A stretch of 64,000 nt of DNA from an uncultured Lachnospiraceae bacterium (GCA_947176505.1 CAMWQW010000002.1:62001-126000), one strand, 5' to 3'. Positions 9,030-18,771 are shown, counted from the first letter of the stretch. Translations and numbers: made by a program. Notes: generated from the sequence alone by a model not told the origin.

Positions 9030-10322
9030 TTGGATACCACAGGTGTCATACAAATCGTAACATTGCTGGTCTTAGTTTTATTATCAGCATTCTTCTCTTC
9101 TGCCGAAACAGCATTTTCGACAGTCAACCGTGTACGCCTTCGCACGCTCGCCGAGGAAAAGCATAAGGGAGCCATCCGGGTACTTGGCATTCTGGACAGA
9201 TACGGTAAAATGCTCAGTGCAATCCTGATTGGCAATAATATTGTAAATCTATCCGCTTCTTCCGTTGCCACCACTTTTGCTATCAGAACATGGGGAAGCC
9301 GCGCAGTCGGCATCATGACCGGTATTCTAACCTTCGTTGTTCTCTTGTTCGGTGAAATTATACCGAAAACATGGGCAATGCAGCGAGCCGAGACGATTAC
9401 GCTGGTATACAGCCGCATCATATCTTTTCTGATGACAGTGCTGACGCCCGTCATCTTCCTGATTGACAAACTGTCCAATTGGATTTTGCGTTTCTTACAT
9501 ATCAGCTCTGACGGCAACAATTTCAGTATCACAGAAAAAGAACTGAAAACCTATGTGGATGTAAGCCATGAAGGCGGCGTCATCGAAACCGAAGAGCGTG
9601 AATTAATCTACAATGTATTTGATTTTGGCGATACTGTCGCCAAGGACATCATGATTCCCCGCATCCAGATGACCACCGTTCCCATTGATGCATCTTATCA
9701 GGAACTGCTGTCCACCTTTCAGGCTTCGATGTTTACCAGAATCCCCGTCTATGAAGACGACCCCGATCACATCGTCGGCGTCGTCAACATCAAAGACTTT
9801 ATTCTGGTAAAAGACAAAGAGAAATTCCAAATCAAAAAGATACTTCGTGAGGCATACTATACTTATGAATATAAAAGCGTATCCGACCTTCTGATGGAAA
9901 TCCGTGAGAAATCACTTAGCATCGCTTTCGTATTGAGCGAATACGGCGCAACGATAGGTATGATAACAATGGAGGATATGATTGAGGAATTAGTGGGCGA
10001 AATCCGCGATGAATATGATGCCGACGAAGAAGAATTAATTCAGCAGATTGACGACAACAAATATCTTGTGGAAGGAAGCATGAAATTAAATGACATCAAT
10101 GACGCGCTTGATATTGAACTGGATTCCGAAGATTACGATTCCATCGGCGGACTCATCATTGAAAAATTAGCGCGTCTACCTCAGGATCAAGAAACCATTA
10201 CTTTGGATAACGGTATATCCCTACTGGCAGACGGCATAAAAGACAATCGTATTGTCAAGGTCTTGATTACTCTGCCTGACCAAGATTCGCAAGAAGGGGC
10301 TGAAGCTTCTGAGGAAGCATAA
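9030..10322 (+). CDS. CNNM/CorC-type membrane protein with CBS pair (hemolysin C family)
   Basis: About 430 residues. The N-terminal CNNM (DUF21) domain (about 1-185) has four hydrophobic segments and the family motif SAFFSSAETAFSTVNRVRL. Two CBS domains follow (about 200-330; MIPRIQMTTVP and EYGATIGMITMEDMIEEL), then a CorC/HlyC C-terminal domain (about 340-420; the VEGSMKLNDIND start and DYDSIGGLIIEKL). Such proteins are linked to Mg2+/Co2+ efflux and adenine-nucleotide sensing. A GTG at 9018 is possible, but it overlaps the AAGGAG ribosome site; TTG at 9030 has proper spacing and is preferred. The last 56 bases overlap the end of the convergent HAD gene. Confidence 0.88.
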   Translation: MDTTGVIQIVTLLVLVLLSAFFSSAETAFSTVNRVRLRTLAEEKHKGAIRVLGILDRYGKMLSAILIGNNIVNLSASSVATTFAIRTWGSRAVGIMTGILTFVVLLFGEIIPKTWAMQRAETITLVYSRIISFLMTVLTPVIFLIDKLSNWILRFLHISSDGNNFSITEKELKTYVDVSHEGGVIETEERELIYNVFDFGDTVAKDIMIPRIQMTTVPIDASYQELLSTFQASMFTRIPVYEDDPDHIVGVVNIKDFILVKDKEKFQIKKILREAYYTYEYKSVSDLLMEIREKSLSIAFVLSEYGATIGMITMEDMIEELVGEIRDEYDADEEELIQQIDDNKYLVEGSMKLNDINDALDIELDSEDYDSIGGLIIEKLARLPQDQETITLDNGISLLADGIKDNRIVKVLITLPDQDSQEGAEASEEA

Positions 10323-10941
10323 TCATTCTCTCCTCTTTAGCACCCGCCGCGAGCAATTGCTCCTTCGTCCGGAATCCCCACGTGACACTGATACATGTCA
10401 TGGGTACATTTGCAGCAGTCATAATATCCACTTCTGAGTCCCCTACATAAACTGCGTAGGACATATCCGAAGATAACCGTGCCAGCGCCTGATACACCAT
10501 ATCGGGCGCCGGCTTTCTCTTTATTCCTTCGCTCTCACTCTCGCCAACCGCTTCCTGCACATACTCTTTAAAATATTTACGGTAAAGCTGTTTTACCGAC
10601 CGATCCGGTTTATTGGATACAATTGCCATACGGTACCCCGCCTGATGAAGTGATGCCAGCAGTTCCATGACTCCCTCATAAGGCGCCGCCTTATCTTCAC
10701 AGTGCAGCGCATAATGCTCCCGAAACATCTTAAGCATCTTCTCATATGCCGGATTGCCGGTACCTTGCGGGACTGCACGCTCAATCAATTTCGCCGCACC
10801 GTTCCCGACATAGCTTTTGATTTCCTCTATCGTATGTATTGGCAAACCGTATTCTCTCATTACATAATTTACACTATCCGTCAAATCTTCCAATGTATTG
10901 AGAAGTGTTCCGTCCAAGTCAAAAATAATTGTGTCTATCAT
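10267..10941 (-). CDS. HAD-family hydrolase, phosphoglycolate phosphatase-like
   Basis: A 224-residue HAD phosphatase with motif I DTIIFDLDGTLLNTLED at the start (nucleophile Asp and DxDGT), motif II IVSNK in RMAIVSNKPDRSV, the lysine in GIKRKPAPDMVYQAL, and motif IV YVGDSEVDIMTAANV. The small helical cap with YVGNGAAKLIERAVP is the one seen in Gph/PpaX-type phosphoglycolate or pyrophosphate phosphatases; the exact substrate cannot be told. The gene lies 8 bases after the hybrid kinase stop and is probably the last gene of an sseB-kinase-HAD operon. Its 3' end overlaps the CorC-like gene tail to tail. Confidence 0.9.
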   Translation of the reverse strand: MIDTIIFDLDGTLLNTLEDLTDSVNYVMREYGLPIHTIEEIKSYVGNGAAKLIERAVPQGTGNPAYEKMLKMFREHYALHCEDKAAPYEGVMELLASLHQAGYRMAIVSNKPDRSVKQLYRKYFKEYVQEAVGESESEGIKRKPAPDMVYQALARLSSDMSYAVYVGDSEVDIMTAANVPMTCISVTWGFRTKEQLLAAGAKEERMIMLPQKLQPLLANLGQAE

Positions 10942-10949
10942 ATTTTTCC

Positions 10950-13178
10950 TTATCCTGCTCCCTCGTTTTTAATGATATATTCCGTCGGAAGGTAGCGCAT
11001 TAAAAGCTGCTCCAAAACAGTACCTTCAATCGGCTTTGCCAAATAATCGTCAAATCCTTTTTCCAGATACATTTCTCTGACGCCTGCCATCGCATTTGCC
11101 GTCAATGCAATTACTGCGGCATCCTTACACTTGTTATCCGACATTTGTTTAAGCGCTTCCAGCGTTTCGATACCATCCATCCCCGGCATCATATGGTCAA
11201 GAAGAATCACATCATAATATTCCTTCGCGGCATGTTCCAAACATTCTTTACCTGTCTCCACACAGGTAACCTGTACCTTTGTCTTGCGCAGCAAAGCTTT
11301 GATGACGGTCAGATTGACTTTATTGTCATCCACCGCGAGAATTTTAGCTTCCGGCGCTACAAATACCGGAATATCTTTGCGGCGCTCTTTCCGCTTCTTT
11401 TCTTCCGACAGAATTCCCACCGTCTCTTCTCCGATTACTTGTTGACGCAGACACACCGTGAAAGTTGAACCTTCTCCGAATACGCTATCCACCGTCACAG
11501 TGCCATGCATCAGATGCACAAGCTTGTCCACGATACTTAATCCCAGTCCAGTACCTTCGATTGCGTGTACCTGTTCTTCATCAATTCTATCAAACTTACC
11601 AAACAACCTGTCTATGTTTTCTTTCTTAATTCCAATTCCCGTATCCGTCACCGCAAAAGTAATCTCTACTTCCCGCTCTTTCACTTTATGATAGCTGACC
11701 TTCATGGTCACGCTGCCTTTCATCGTATATTTGATTGCATTAGTCAGGATATTAAGCAGTATCTGGCGTACTCTGACTTCATCCCCCAAGAGGATGTTCG
11801 GCGTATCCTGCGGCACATCAAATATCAGGTCGAGTCCTTTGTTCTCGGCACGCATATTGCACTCCGTCTTAAGCGTCTTAAGCAGTGCCCTTAATGAGTA
11901 CGCTTCTTCTATCACTTCTAACATACCGGATTCTATCTTAGAAAAATCCAGAATGTCATTGATTAATACTAACAGCGTTCTGCTGGCGTCCTGTATATTT
12001 CCGGCATATTCCAGAATCGTTTCATCTTCGCACTCCCGAAGAATCATCTCGTTCATACCCATAACCGCATTAATCGGCGTCCTGATTTCATGGGACATAT
12101 TTGCAAGAAAAACACCTTTTGCCTCATTCGCCTTATCCGCGCGCAACTTCTCCTGTTCTAAACTTTCCAGCATACGTACGCGTTCCGTCACATCATGTAC
12201 TATCACGATGTAACCTATAATATCTCTATAATCATCATAAATCTTATCAATGCTGACGCTGCAAATATTATTATTCTGCCAACAGCGCGCCTCCACGCGA
12301 TTCTTATTTCCCTGAAACCTGAATGCATCACGATCCAATGCAAAAATATCGCTCAAGCGCAGTTTACAGCATTCCTGCGCACTCATTCCAAGAAAAGCGG
12401 TCGCGCCGTTATTCACGATACACAGCTTTTCTGCTTCATCAAACAAGAACACCGGCTCATCCACGGAATAATATACAAATTCAGACATATTTTCCAGTGT
12501 TACACGGGATTTATTATAGAATTGGTAAATCCTATACAGAACCATCTGTGCCGCAAACTGACCGATTGCGCTAATCGGAACCGCCGCAACTCCCGCCATC
12601 TGCATCATCGTATCCAGCGCACAGCCGAAACCGACGATAAAAACACACAGCATAAGCGCATAGGCAATAATCTTCTCTCTCTTGCGGATGCTCCTTCTCA
12701 ACATATGAATAATCAAGAGCAAAAGATTTAGCGCCACCACCATACAGAACACTGTGTATGCCGCACTCCATATGCCCGGTTTCATCCGAAACGACATACC
12801 GTAGGCTGTCTTCTCAAATATAACGTTTTTGCTCTGGATCATGAACGGATACAGTATGACTCCAATCCGCACAAAGCTCACGCTCCATCGCTTCACTCTG
12901 CTTCTCACATCCGACCAGTAAACCAGCAAATCCGTAATGCATATCAGTTGTCCGAATATGTGAAACACTCCGATGGCACGCATTAATGCCGCCATATCTG
13001 TATTCGTCTGAATGAGGACCAACCCGATAAACAGACTCCATCCGGCGCTGAAAATTGCCGATAAGAAATAAAGCCGGTCTATCCTGTTTTTCCTGCTGCC
13101 ATTATGCAATACGGTAAATCCTATGAAATATGTGATTACTGCAAAACCGTATATCAGGCAAAACAATAACTCTCTCAT
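10950..13178 (-). CDS. Hybrid histidine kinase: 7TM sensor, PAS, kinase, receiver
   Basis: A 742-residue protein. Seven hydrophobic helices (about 1-217) resemble the N-terminal 7TM histidine-kinase sensor domain, followed by a PAS-like domain (about 228-335; VYYSVDEPVFLFDEAEKL). HisKA has FLANMSHEIRTPINAVMGM with the phosphoacceptor His near 363. The ATPase domain has NILTNAIKYT, DTGIGIKKENIDRLF and GTGLGLSIVDKL. A C-terminal receiver has ILAVDDNKVNL, the acceptor Asp in VILLDHMMPGMDG, and ALTANAM. There is no HPt or DNA-binding output here, so a separate phosphotransfer partner is needed. It begins 14 bases after the SseB-like gene and ends 8 bases before the HAD gene. It closely resembles the kinase at 51377-53953, which suggests paralogy. 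Confidence 0.93.
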   Translation of the reverse strand: MRELLFCLIYGFAVITYFIGFTVLHNGSRKNRIDRLYFLSAIFSAGWSLFIGLVLIQTNTDMAALMRAIGVFHIFGQLICITDLLVYWSDVRSRVKRWSVSFVRIGVILYPFMIQSKNVIFEKTAYGMSFRMKPGIWSAAYTVFCMVVALNLLLLIIHMLRRSIRKREKIIAYALMLCVFIVGFGCALDTMMQMAGVAAVPISAIGQFAAQMVLYRIYQFYNKSRVTLENMSEFVYYSVDEPVFLFDEAEKLCIVNNGATAFLGMSAQECCKLRLSDIFALDRDAFRFQGNKNRVEARCWQNNNICSVSIDKIYDDYRDIIGYIVIVHDVTERVRMLESLEQEKLRADKANEAKGVFLANMSHEIRTPINAVMGMNEMILRECEDETILEYAGNIQDASRTLLVLINDILDFSKIESGMLEVIEEAYSLRALLKTLKTECNMRAENKGLDLIFDVPQDTPNILLGDEVRVRQILLNILTNAIKYTMKGSVTMKVSYHKVKEREVEITFAVTDTGIGIKKENIDRLFGKFDRIDEEQVHAIEGTGLGLSIVDKLVHLMHGTVTVDSVFGEGSTFTVCLRQQVIGEETVGILSEEKKRKERRKDIPVFVAPEAKILAVDDNKVNLTVIKALLRKTKVQVTCVETGKECLEHAAKEYYDVILLDHMMPGMDGIETLEALKQMSDNKCKDAAVIALTANAMAGVREMYLEKGFDDYLAKPIEGTVLEQLLMRYLPTEYIIKNEGAG

Positions 13179-13192
13179 CGCCGTTTTCTCCC

Positions 13193-14128
13193 CTACATAC
13201 GGGTAACCAGATTCATGACCGCCTCAATCTCCGCTCCGTTGTCCGGCGCCGGTTCCACCATCTCGTGTTTGCCATCTGATGTCACCTGCCCGATATAGTT
13301 CCCCTGCTCTGTCTTCTCCATCGTATAATAAATAATTTCCTGCGTCTTACGCATCCACACAGAATACACTCTGAAGCACATGCCTTTCTTCATCGTACTA
13401 TCCGGCATGTCCACTCTCGTAATCTGCATATCCTCCGTAACATTCAATGTCATTACCGAAAATTCCTCCGGTGTCACCGCAACAGGTATCTTCCCGTTTT
13501 CAGGATAGGATTCCTTATAAAACTGCATCAAAAATCCGCCTTCTTCATGTTGTAGCTGCTTGAGCCCTTCCTCTTTATGCTCAAACAAATATTTTGGAAG
13601 CAGATAAAGTGAAACTCTATTGTGTACCAGCTCTTGGAACTGCTTCTCGGACACTCTGATGGTTTTCTGCTGTCTCGCCGCTTCCATGCGCTTCTTTGCC
13701 ACTTCCAATATTTCTTTCGTCAATACCATGTTATGTGTGAAGGGATTAAGTACCATAACCTCCACCTGCCCCTTGCTCGCCATAATCATGGACAAACATG
13801 CCTGAAAAGGTATCGCAAGCAGCGATGGGCTCTTCTTATCCTGCGGAATCTGCGCCGTCGATGTAAAAATCGGAAGTATCTGTTCCCCACTCTCCTTGCG
13901 CAAAAGGCACGGAAGAATCTTTGCTTCTTTCGGAAGCTGCACGGGTTTCCCTGCCTTCATCTGCTTCTGCGTTTCCTCATCAATCCCCTGTGGCGGCAGC
14001 GCAGGCATAAGTACCATCGATTTTTCTAAAATTTCCATCACTTTCGCATAGTACTCTTTCTGTCTGTTCTGCGCGAAATCTGCAACCGCCGCTTCCAGTT
14101 TCGCATTGTCTAATTTGTTATCTGCCAT
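13193..14128 (-). CDS. SseB-like protein
   Basis: About 311 residues, soluble, with no signal peptide. The middle part (LLRKESGEQILPIFTST, FQACLSMIMASKGQVEVMVLNPF) resembles the SseB N-terminal domain, and the C-terminal third (MTRVD-type strand, YSVWMRKTQEIIYYTMEKT) resembles an SseB C-terminal domain. The family was named for serine sensitivity in E. coli and its biochemical role is unclear. The frame can start at 14152, but the AGAGGAG site lies between those codons and the ATG at 14128, which starts MADNKLDNAKLEAAV. It is the first gene of a probable operon with the hybrid kinase and the HAD phosphatase. Confidence 0.72.
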   Translation of the reverse strand: MADNKLDNAKLEAAVADFAQNRQKEYYAKVMEILEKSMVLMPALPPQGIDEETQKQMKAGKPVQLPKEAKILPCLLRKESGEQILPIFTSTAQIPQDKKSPSLLAIPFQACLSMIMASKGQVEVMVLNPFTHNMVLTKEILEVAKKRMEAARQQKTIRVSEKQFQELVHNRVSLYLLPKYLFEHKEEGLKQLQHEEGGFLMQFYKESYPENGKIPVAVTPEEFSVMTLNVTEDMQITRVDMPDSTMKKGMCFRVYSVWMRKTQEIIYYTMEKTEQGNYIGQVTSDGKHEMVEPAPDNGAEIEAVMNLVTRM

Positions 14129-14205
14129 ACACATACTCCTCTTGATTTTCATCTTTTACTTAATCTGCGACTTGCTTATTTCTCTACCCTGTCAAATAAT
14201 TTTAC

Positions 14206-15159
14206 CTAATCTTCCTCTATCATACACTTTCTGCTTCGATTCGGCAACTGTGCCAACACAATCGCAACCACCATAAAACAACACCCTAACAATTCTCTCC
14301 TGCTCATCGCCTGATGCAATATCAGGAAACCTGCTACTACGGACACCACCGATTCCAGACTCAGTATCAATGAAGCTACTGTAGGATTCATTCCCTTTTG
14401 TCCGATAATTTGCAGCGTATAAGCCACACCGCAGGACATAATTCCTCCGTAGCATACCGGCTGCCATGCCGCTATAATACTGCCAAAATCAGGCTCCTCA
14501 AACAAAAACCCGCACACGAGTGACAAGATACCACACACCCAGAATTGAATACATGACATTCTGACCCCGTCTACTTTTGGCGAAAAATAGTCTATCACCA
14601 GAATATGCAGAGAAAAAATAAATGCACAGACAAGTACAAGCGTGTCTCCTTTCTCTAATTTTATACCGTTTGTCATGCACAAAAGATAAAGTCCGCAGAC
14701 GGCAAATACGACGCCGATCCACACCTTGATTCCGACCTTCTTATGTACGAAAAGTCCCATAACCGGCACAAGAAGAATATACATTGCCGTGATAAATCCA
14801 GCCTTGCCGACAGATGTATACTGAATCCCGAACTGCTGAAAATTGCTTGCCGCAAATAGGATAACACCGCAGCACAGACCCCCAATGAGAAGTTCCCTGC
14901 CGTTTTTCGCCGGTTCTCCTGTCGTCTGAGACTGCGTAATAGATGTTTCCTGTCGTATATCTGCCTTTCTTTCACCCTGAATCATGTCAAGAATCACAAT
15001 ACACGGAAGCAGTACTAAGCCACCCAGAATACACCTTGCTCCATTGTAGGTAAAGGGACCCACATAATCCATCCCCGCGCTCTGCGCAACAAATGCAATG
15101 CCCCAGATTACTGCCGTCAAAAACAGCAGCAGGGACTGCCTTAATATAAATTTGTTCAT
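14206..15159 (-). CDS. DMT-superfamily exporter with two EamA domains
   Basis: A 317-residue membrane protein with ten predicted helices in two EamA repeats. The first repeat starts FLTAVIWGIAFVAQSAGMDYVGPFTYNGAR; the second contains FGSIIAAWQPVCYGGIMSCGVAYTLQIIGQKGMNPTVASLILSLESV, which I describe by its GGxxSxGxAYxLQ pattern typical of this family. Members export amino acids or other metabolites, and the substrate is not predictable. The stretch between repeats 1 and 2 (about residues 65-90, polar and Gln/Thr-rich) is a slightly enlarged cytoplasmic loop. The gene stands alone between the terminator at 15263-15318 and the SseB-like gene. Confidence 0.88.
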   Translation of the reverse strand: MNKFILRQSLLLFLTAVIWGIAFVAQSAGMDYVGPFTYNGARCILGGLVLLPCIVILDMIQGERKADIRQETSITQSQTTGEPAKNGRELLIGGLCCGVILFAASNFQQFGIQYTSVGKAGFITAMYILLVPVMGLFVHKKVGIKVWIGVVFAVCGLYLLCMTNGIKLEKGDTLVLVCAFIFSLHILVIDYFSPKVDGVRMSCIQFWVCGILSLVCGFLFEEPDFGSIIAAWQPVCYGGIMSCGVAYTLQIIGQKGMNPTVASLILSLESVVSVVAGFLILHQAMSRRELLGCCFMVVAIVLAQLPNRSRKCMIEED

Positions 15160-15262
15160 ACTTCAATCCACCCTAATCATTGTCCACACCAAACGTCAAA
15201 CTATCATGACCAACCTGTTTGAATCGTTATCAGCGGTGTCTCCGTTCATTATTTGCGGAAAT

Positions 15263-15318
15263 AAAAGTTACCTCTCAGGTGTTTGAAATGGTTCCATGCT
15301 CCCTGAAAGGTAACTTTT
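15263..15318 (-). terminator. Long bidirectional terminator after the hisS-aspS operon
   Basis: Arms of 17 bp (15263-15279 and 15302-15318) pair with a single mismatch around a 22-base loop. T-rich runs flank both sides. It closes the hisS-aspS-small protein unit on the minus strand. Confidence 0.8.
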
Positions 15319-15351
15319 TCGACTCCGTTGTCTTTTCATCACATTCTGACG

Positions 15352-15594
15352 CTACCGTTCAAGCGTCAGCTTCTTAATCTGCTCAATCATTTCCATATCG
15401 TCCGCATTAACCTTCAAATTAGAGTCAAAACTCTCGCCTTCTGCGGTAGTCACTTTAATCTCGATGATGCTGCCTTCTTTAATACCGCTTCTTACCACCG
15501 CCGATAAAAATTTCGGAAACTTCGGATGATTATTCTGAAAGCGGCTCCACAAATTCATCAATTGTAAAATTGCCGCCGGATTCTGTATACTCAT
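15352..15594 (-). CDS. Conserved small protein of unknown function, 80 residues
   Basis: A soluble 80-residue protein. The N-terminal half is helical and aromatic (LQLMNLWSRFQNNHPKFPKF), and the middle has a beta-rich segment (GSIIEIKVTTAEGESF) followed by a C-terminal helix (DMEMIEQIKKLTLER). I do not recognise a domain. It has an AGGAGGA ribosome site, sits 42 bases after aspS on the same strand and is followed by a strong terminator, so it is very likely translated as the last gene of hisS-aspS. Confidence 0.75.
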   Translation of the reverse strand: MSIQNPAAILQLMNLWSRFQNNHPKFPKFLSAVVRSGIKEGSIIEIKVTTAEGESFDSNLKVNADDMEMIEQIKKLTLER

Positions 15595-15636
15595 CGTGAT
15601 TCCTCCTATCTCTGACTTTCTTTTCTGTAACGAATG

Positions 15637-17451
15637 CTACCCATTTTCTGCCTGTTCTCCGGCTTCACCTTCCGCCGCCAGCGCAATCTGCAATTCTTCG
15701 AGCTGCTTCTCATCCACCGTTCCGGGCGCCTCCGTCATCAGACAGGATGCATCCTTCATCTTCGGGAATGCAATGACTTCACGGATATTGTCCGCTCCTA
15801 CAAGAAGCATCACAAAACGATCAAGTCCATATGCCAGACCTGCATGGGGCGGTACACCGTACTTGAATGCATTTAGCAGGAAACCGAACTGTTCCCATGC
15901 CTGCTCATTCGTAAATCCGAGTACTTCAAACATCTTCTCCTGAATATCATCCTGATGGATTCTGACAGAACCACCGCCAAGCTCCACACCGTTTAATACG
16001 ATATCATATGCCTTAGCGCGAACGCGTCCCGGATCTGAATCAATGTACTGCCAGTCTTCCTCCATCGGCATGGTGAAGGGATGATGCATCGCCATAAAGC
16101 GGTTCTCCTCCTCGCTCCACTCGAGAAGCGGGAATTCCACTATCCACAGGAAGTTAAACTTAGATTCATCAATCAATCCAAGCTGCTTTCCCAGCTCCAC
16201 ACGCAACGCGCCGAGCACACTATATACGATATTTTTCTTATCTGCAGCAAAGAGTAAAAGGTCACCCTTCTCACCCTGCATTGCCTGCACCAATTTGTCC
16301 AGTTCTTCCTCTGTCATAAATTTCGCAAAAGAAGACTTGTAAGTTCCGTCTTCCTGCACGCTTAAGTATGCCAGCCCCTTCGCGCCGTAACCTTTGGCGA
16401 AATCTACCAGTGCGTCAATCTTCTTACGAGGCATAGCAGCCTGTCCTTTCACATTCAAACCACGAACAGACCCGCCGCTTTCAAGCGCCGACGTAAACAC
16501 ACCGAATCCACACCCTGCGACCACATCGGACACATCCGTAAGTTCCATCTCAAAACGCGTGTCAGGCTTATCGGAGCCGTAACGGTCCATTGCATCCTGC
16601 CAAGTCATACGCGGCAGCGGAATCTGTACATCAAGCCCGATTGCCTCCTTACACACATGTTTGATCAGTCTCTCATTGACATCTATCACGTCGTCTACAT
16701 CTACAAAAGATAATTCCATGTCTGCCTGCGTAAACTCCGGCTGTCTGTCGGCACGCAAATCTTCATCTCTAAAGCAACGTGCAATCTGGAAATATCTGTC
16801 GTAACCGGAGCACATGAGAAGCTGCTTGTAAAGCTGAGGCGACTGTGGCAACGCATAGAAGCTGCCCGGATGCACACGGCTTGGCACCAGATAATCTCTC
16901 GCGCCCTCCGGCGTGGACTTACACAGAATCGGTGTCTCGATTTCCAGAAATCCTTCCTGTGCCATAAATGCACGCATCTCGGAAGCGATTTTACTTCTCA
17001 AGATAATCTTATCCTGCAAATCAGGTCTTCTCAAATCCAGATAACGGTATTTTAAACGAATCTCTTCCTTTGTCTTAGAGTCGGCTTCCACCGGGAACGG
17101 CGGCGTTTCAGATTCAGACAGTATGCGTACCTGTGCGGCACGAATCTCAATCTCACCCGTTTTCAAATTCTCATTCACTGCACCGGAACGCTTCTCTACC
17201 TTGCCGACTACGGCAATAACAAACTCACTGCGCATTTTCTCCGCTTTGGCAAAGGCTTCCGCACCGCAGTCATTTTCTTCAAAAATAACCTGTAAAATGC
17301 CTGAACGGTCTCTCATATCAACGAATATAATTCCACCCTTGTTTCTCTGTTTCTGTACCCATCCCATGACGGTTACTTCTTCTCCAACATTCTGTGTGGA
17401 AAGCTCCGCACAACGGTGCGACCGCTTCCATCCTTTCATAGACTCTGCCAT
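15637..17451 (-). CDS. aspS: Aspartyl-tRNA synthetase
   Basis: A 604-residue class II synthetase of the bacterial type. It has an N-terminal OB-fold anticodon domain (GEEVTVMGWVQKQRNKGGIIF), motif 1 around FLEIETPILCKSTPEGARDYLVP, motif 2 YFQIARCFRDEDLRADRQPE, a GAD insertion domain (about 300-420) and motif 3 GLAYGLDRFVMLLVG. It charges tRNA-Asp, and the usual length agrees. Whether it also charges tRNA-Asn depends on whether a gatCAB and asnS are present elsewhere. It lies 57 bases downstream of hisS, a pairing common in Firmicutes. No T-box leader is present. Confidence 0.97.
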   Translation of the reverse strand: MAESMKGWKRSHRCAELSTQNVGEEVTVMGWVQKQRNKGGIIFVDMRDRSGILQVIFEENDCGAEAFAKAEKMRSEFVIAVVGKVEKRSGAVNENLKTGEIEIRAAQVRILSESETPPFPVEADSKTKEEIRLKYRYLDLRRPDLQDKIILRSKIASEMRAFMAQEGFLEIETPILCKSTPEGARDYLVPSRVHPGSFYALPQSPQLYKQLLMCSGYDRYFQIARCFRDEDLRADRQPEFTQADMELSFVDVDDVIDVNERLIKHVCKEAIGLDVQIPLPRMTWQDAMDRYGSDKPDTRFEMELTDVSDVVAGCGFGVFTSALESGGSVRGLNVKGQAAMPRKKIDALVDFAKGYGAKGLAYLSVQEDGTYKSSFAKFMTEEELDKLVQAMQGEKGDLLLFAADKKNIVYSVLGALRVELGKQLGLIDESKFNFLWIVEFPLLEWSEEENRFMAMHHPFTMPMEEDWQYIDSDPGRVRAKAYDIVLNGVELGGGSVRIHQDDIQEKMFEVLGFTNEQAWEQFGFLLNAFKYGVPPHAGLAYGLDRFVMLLVGADNIREVIAFPKMKDASCLMTEAPGTVDEKQLEELQIALAAEGEAGEQAENG

Positions 17452-17508
17452 TTTCTCCTCCTCATCCTTGCACTGTCTTTGCTCTGCCCTTGTTAAAACA
17501 GCACCTAT

Positions 17509-18771
17509 CTATCTTTTCAGCTCTTCCCTATAAAACTCTTTGAACTCCTCGTATCCCTGCACGGTAAGCTGTTCCTTCTGGAACTTCTTATTCTTGTTCA
17601 TACGCGCAACCAATATCTGATTGCCCTGCGCACGCTGCGCCTGCGCCTGCACCATCACTTCACACAGCTTATCGGACGGCAAGCCTTTTTCTATAAGATA
17701 AGCAATCTTCTTACCCGCTTTGGGCACCTTGAATCCGCTCTCTAAAAGTAATAAAATAATCCGCTCAAATCCGATAGAAAAACCACAGGCAGGCACGTCA
17801 TTACCGGTAAACTTTCCCACCATCTTGTCGTATCTTCCGCCGCCTCCGCAGCTTCCGCCGAACTCCGGCATATCAATCTCGAAAATCGTACCCGTATAGT
17901 AGGACATACCCCGCACAAGTGTAGGATCAAACACCAATTCAAAGAAATCACCCTTAGTAGCTTCCACGCTATCGATAATCTCTTTAAAACTCTCCATCAC
18001 CTCTGCAGATAAAACATCTGAAAGCTTATCCGCAATATAGCCGATTGCATCATCTGCCGCTTCCAGTCCTCTGTAGAGTTCCATATACTTAGTTACACAT
18101 GCCTGATCGTATCCGGATTCAGACAGTTCAGCTTCTACACCCTCAATTCCAATCTTGTCCATCTTATCAAGAATGATAAATATCTTATCATAATCTTCCT
18201 CGGCAAAGCCACTGTAGGCTGCCATCGCCTTAAGGATCTGTCTGTCGTTGATGCGTATATTGAAATTCTTAAAGCCAAGTTTGCCAAGCGTCGTCGTCGT
18301 TGCCAGAATTAATTCAATTTCTGCAAGATTTCCGGCTTCGCCTAAAATATCAATATCACATTGCATAAACTGACGGTAACGTCCTCTCTGAGGTCTATCC
18401 GCCCGCCATACATTTCCCATCTGCAGTGCTTTGAAAGGTGCCGGAAGTTCGTTCGCATGATTGGAATAATATCGTACAAGCGGTACCGTCAAATCATAAC
18501 GCAGTCCTCCGTCCACAAGGTCGTCCTCGCACTGCGCTTCGTTCATACGCAGCTTCTCGCCCCGTTTTAATATCTTAAAAATCAGTTTCTCATTTTCACC
18601 GCCCGCCTTACAATTTAAATTCGCAAGGTTTTCCACACAGGGCGTCTCGATGGATGTAAATCCGAAATTTCCGTAGGTTTCCTTGATGACGCCGATAACG
18701 TAGTCACGAATCTCCATCTCCTCCGGAAGAATATCCTTCATACCGGTAACCGGTTTCTTACTGAGTGCCAT
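17509..18771 (-). CDS. hisS: Histidyl-tRNA synthetase
   Basis: A 420-residue class II synthetase. Motif 1 lies in KETYGNFGFTSIETPCVE, motif 2 in GNVWRADRPQRGRYRQFMQCDIDILG, the histidine-A motif is LVRGMSYYTGTIFEI, and motif 3 is CGFSIGFERIILLL. A C-terminal anticodon-binding domain follows (about 330-420). The sequence LTVPLVRYYS is also characteristic. The protein couples His to its tRNA in the cytoplasm. The gene heads a hisS-aspS-80-residue operon behind a clear promoter; its short leader of about 30 bases rules out a T-box. Confidence 0.97.
   Translation of the reverse strand: MALSKKPVTGMKDILPEEMEIRDYVIGVIKETYGNFGFTSIETPCVENLANLNCKAGGENEKLIFKILKRGEKLRMNEAQCEDDLVDGGLRYDLTVPLVRYYSNHANELPAPFKALQMGNVWRADRPQRGRYRQFMQCDIDILGEAGNLAEIELILATTTTLGKLGFKNFNIRINDRQILKAMAAYSGFAEEDYDKIFIILDKMDKIGIEGVEAELSESGYDQACVTKYMELYRGLEAADDAIGYIADKLSDVLSAEVMESFKEIIDSVEATKGDFFELVFDPTLVRGMSYYTGTIFEIDMPEFGGSCGGGGRYDKMVGKFTGNDVPACGFSIGFERIILLLLESGFKVPKAGKKIAYLIEKGLPSDKLCEVMVQAQAQRAQGNQILVARMNKNKKFQKEQLTVQGYEEFKEFYREELKR

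Noticed and set aside
8966..9532. 188-residue minus-strand frame over the CorC-like gene
   Set aside because: Antisense to a well-supported gene, with no recognisable domain.
17123..17533. 136-residue plus-strand frame over aspS
   Set aside because: Shadow of aspS; the antisense composition is typical and there is no ribosome site.
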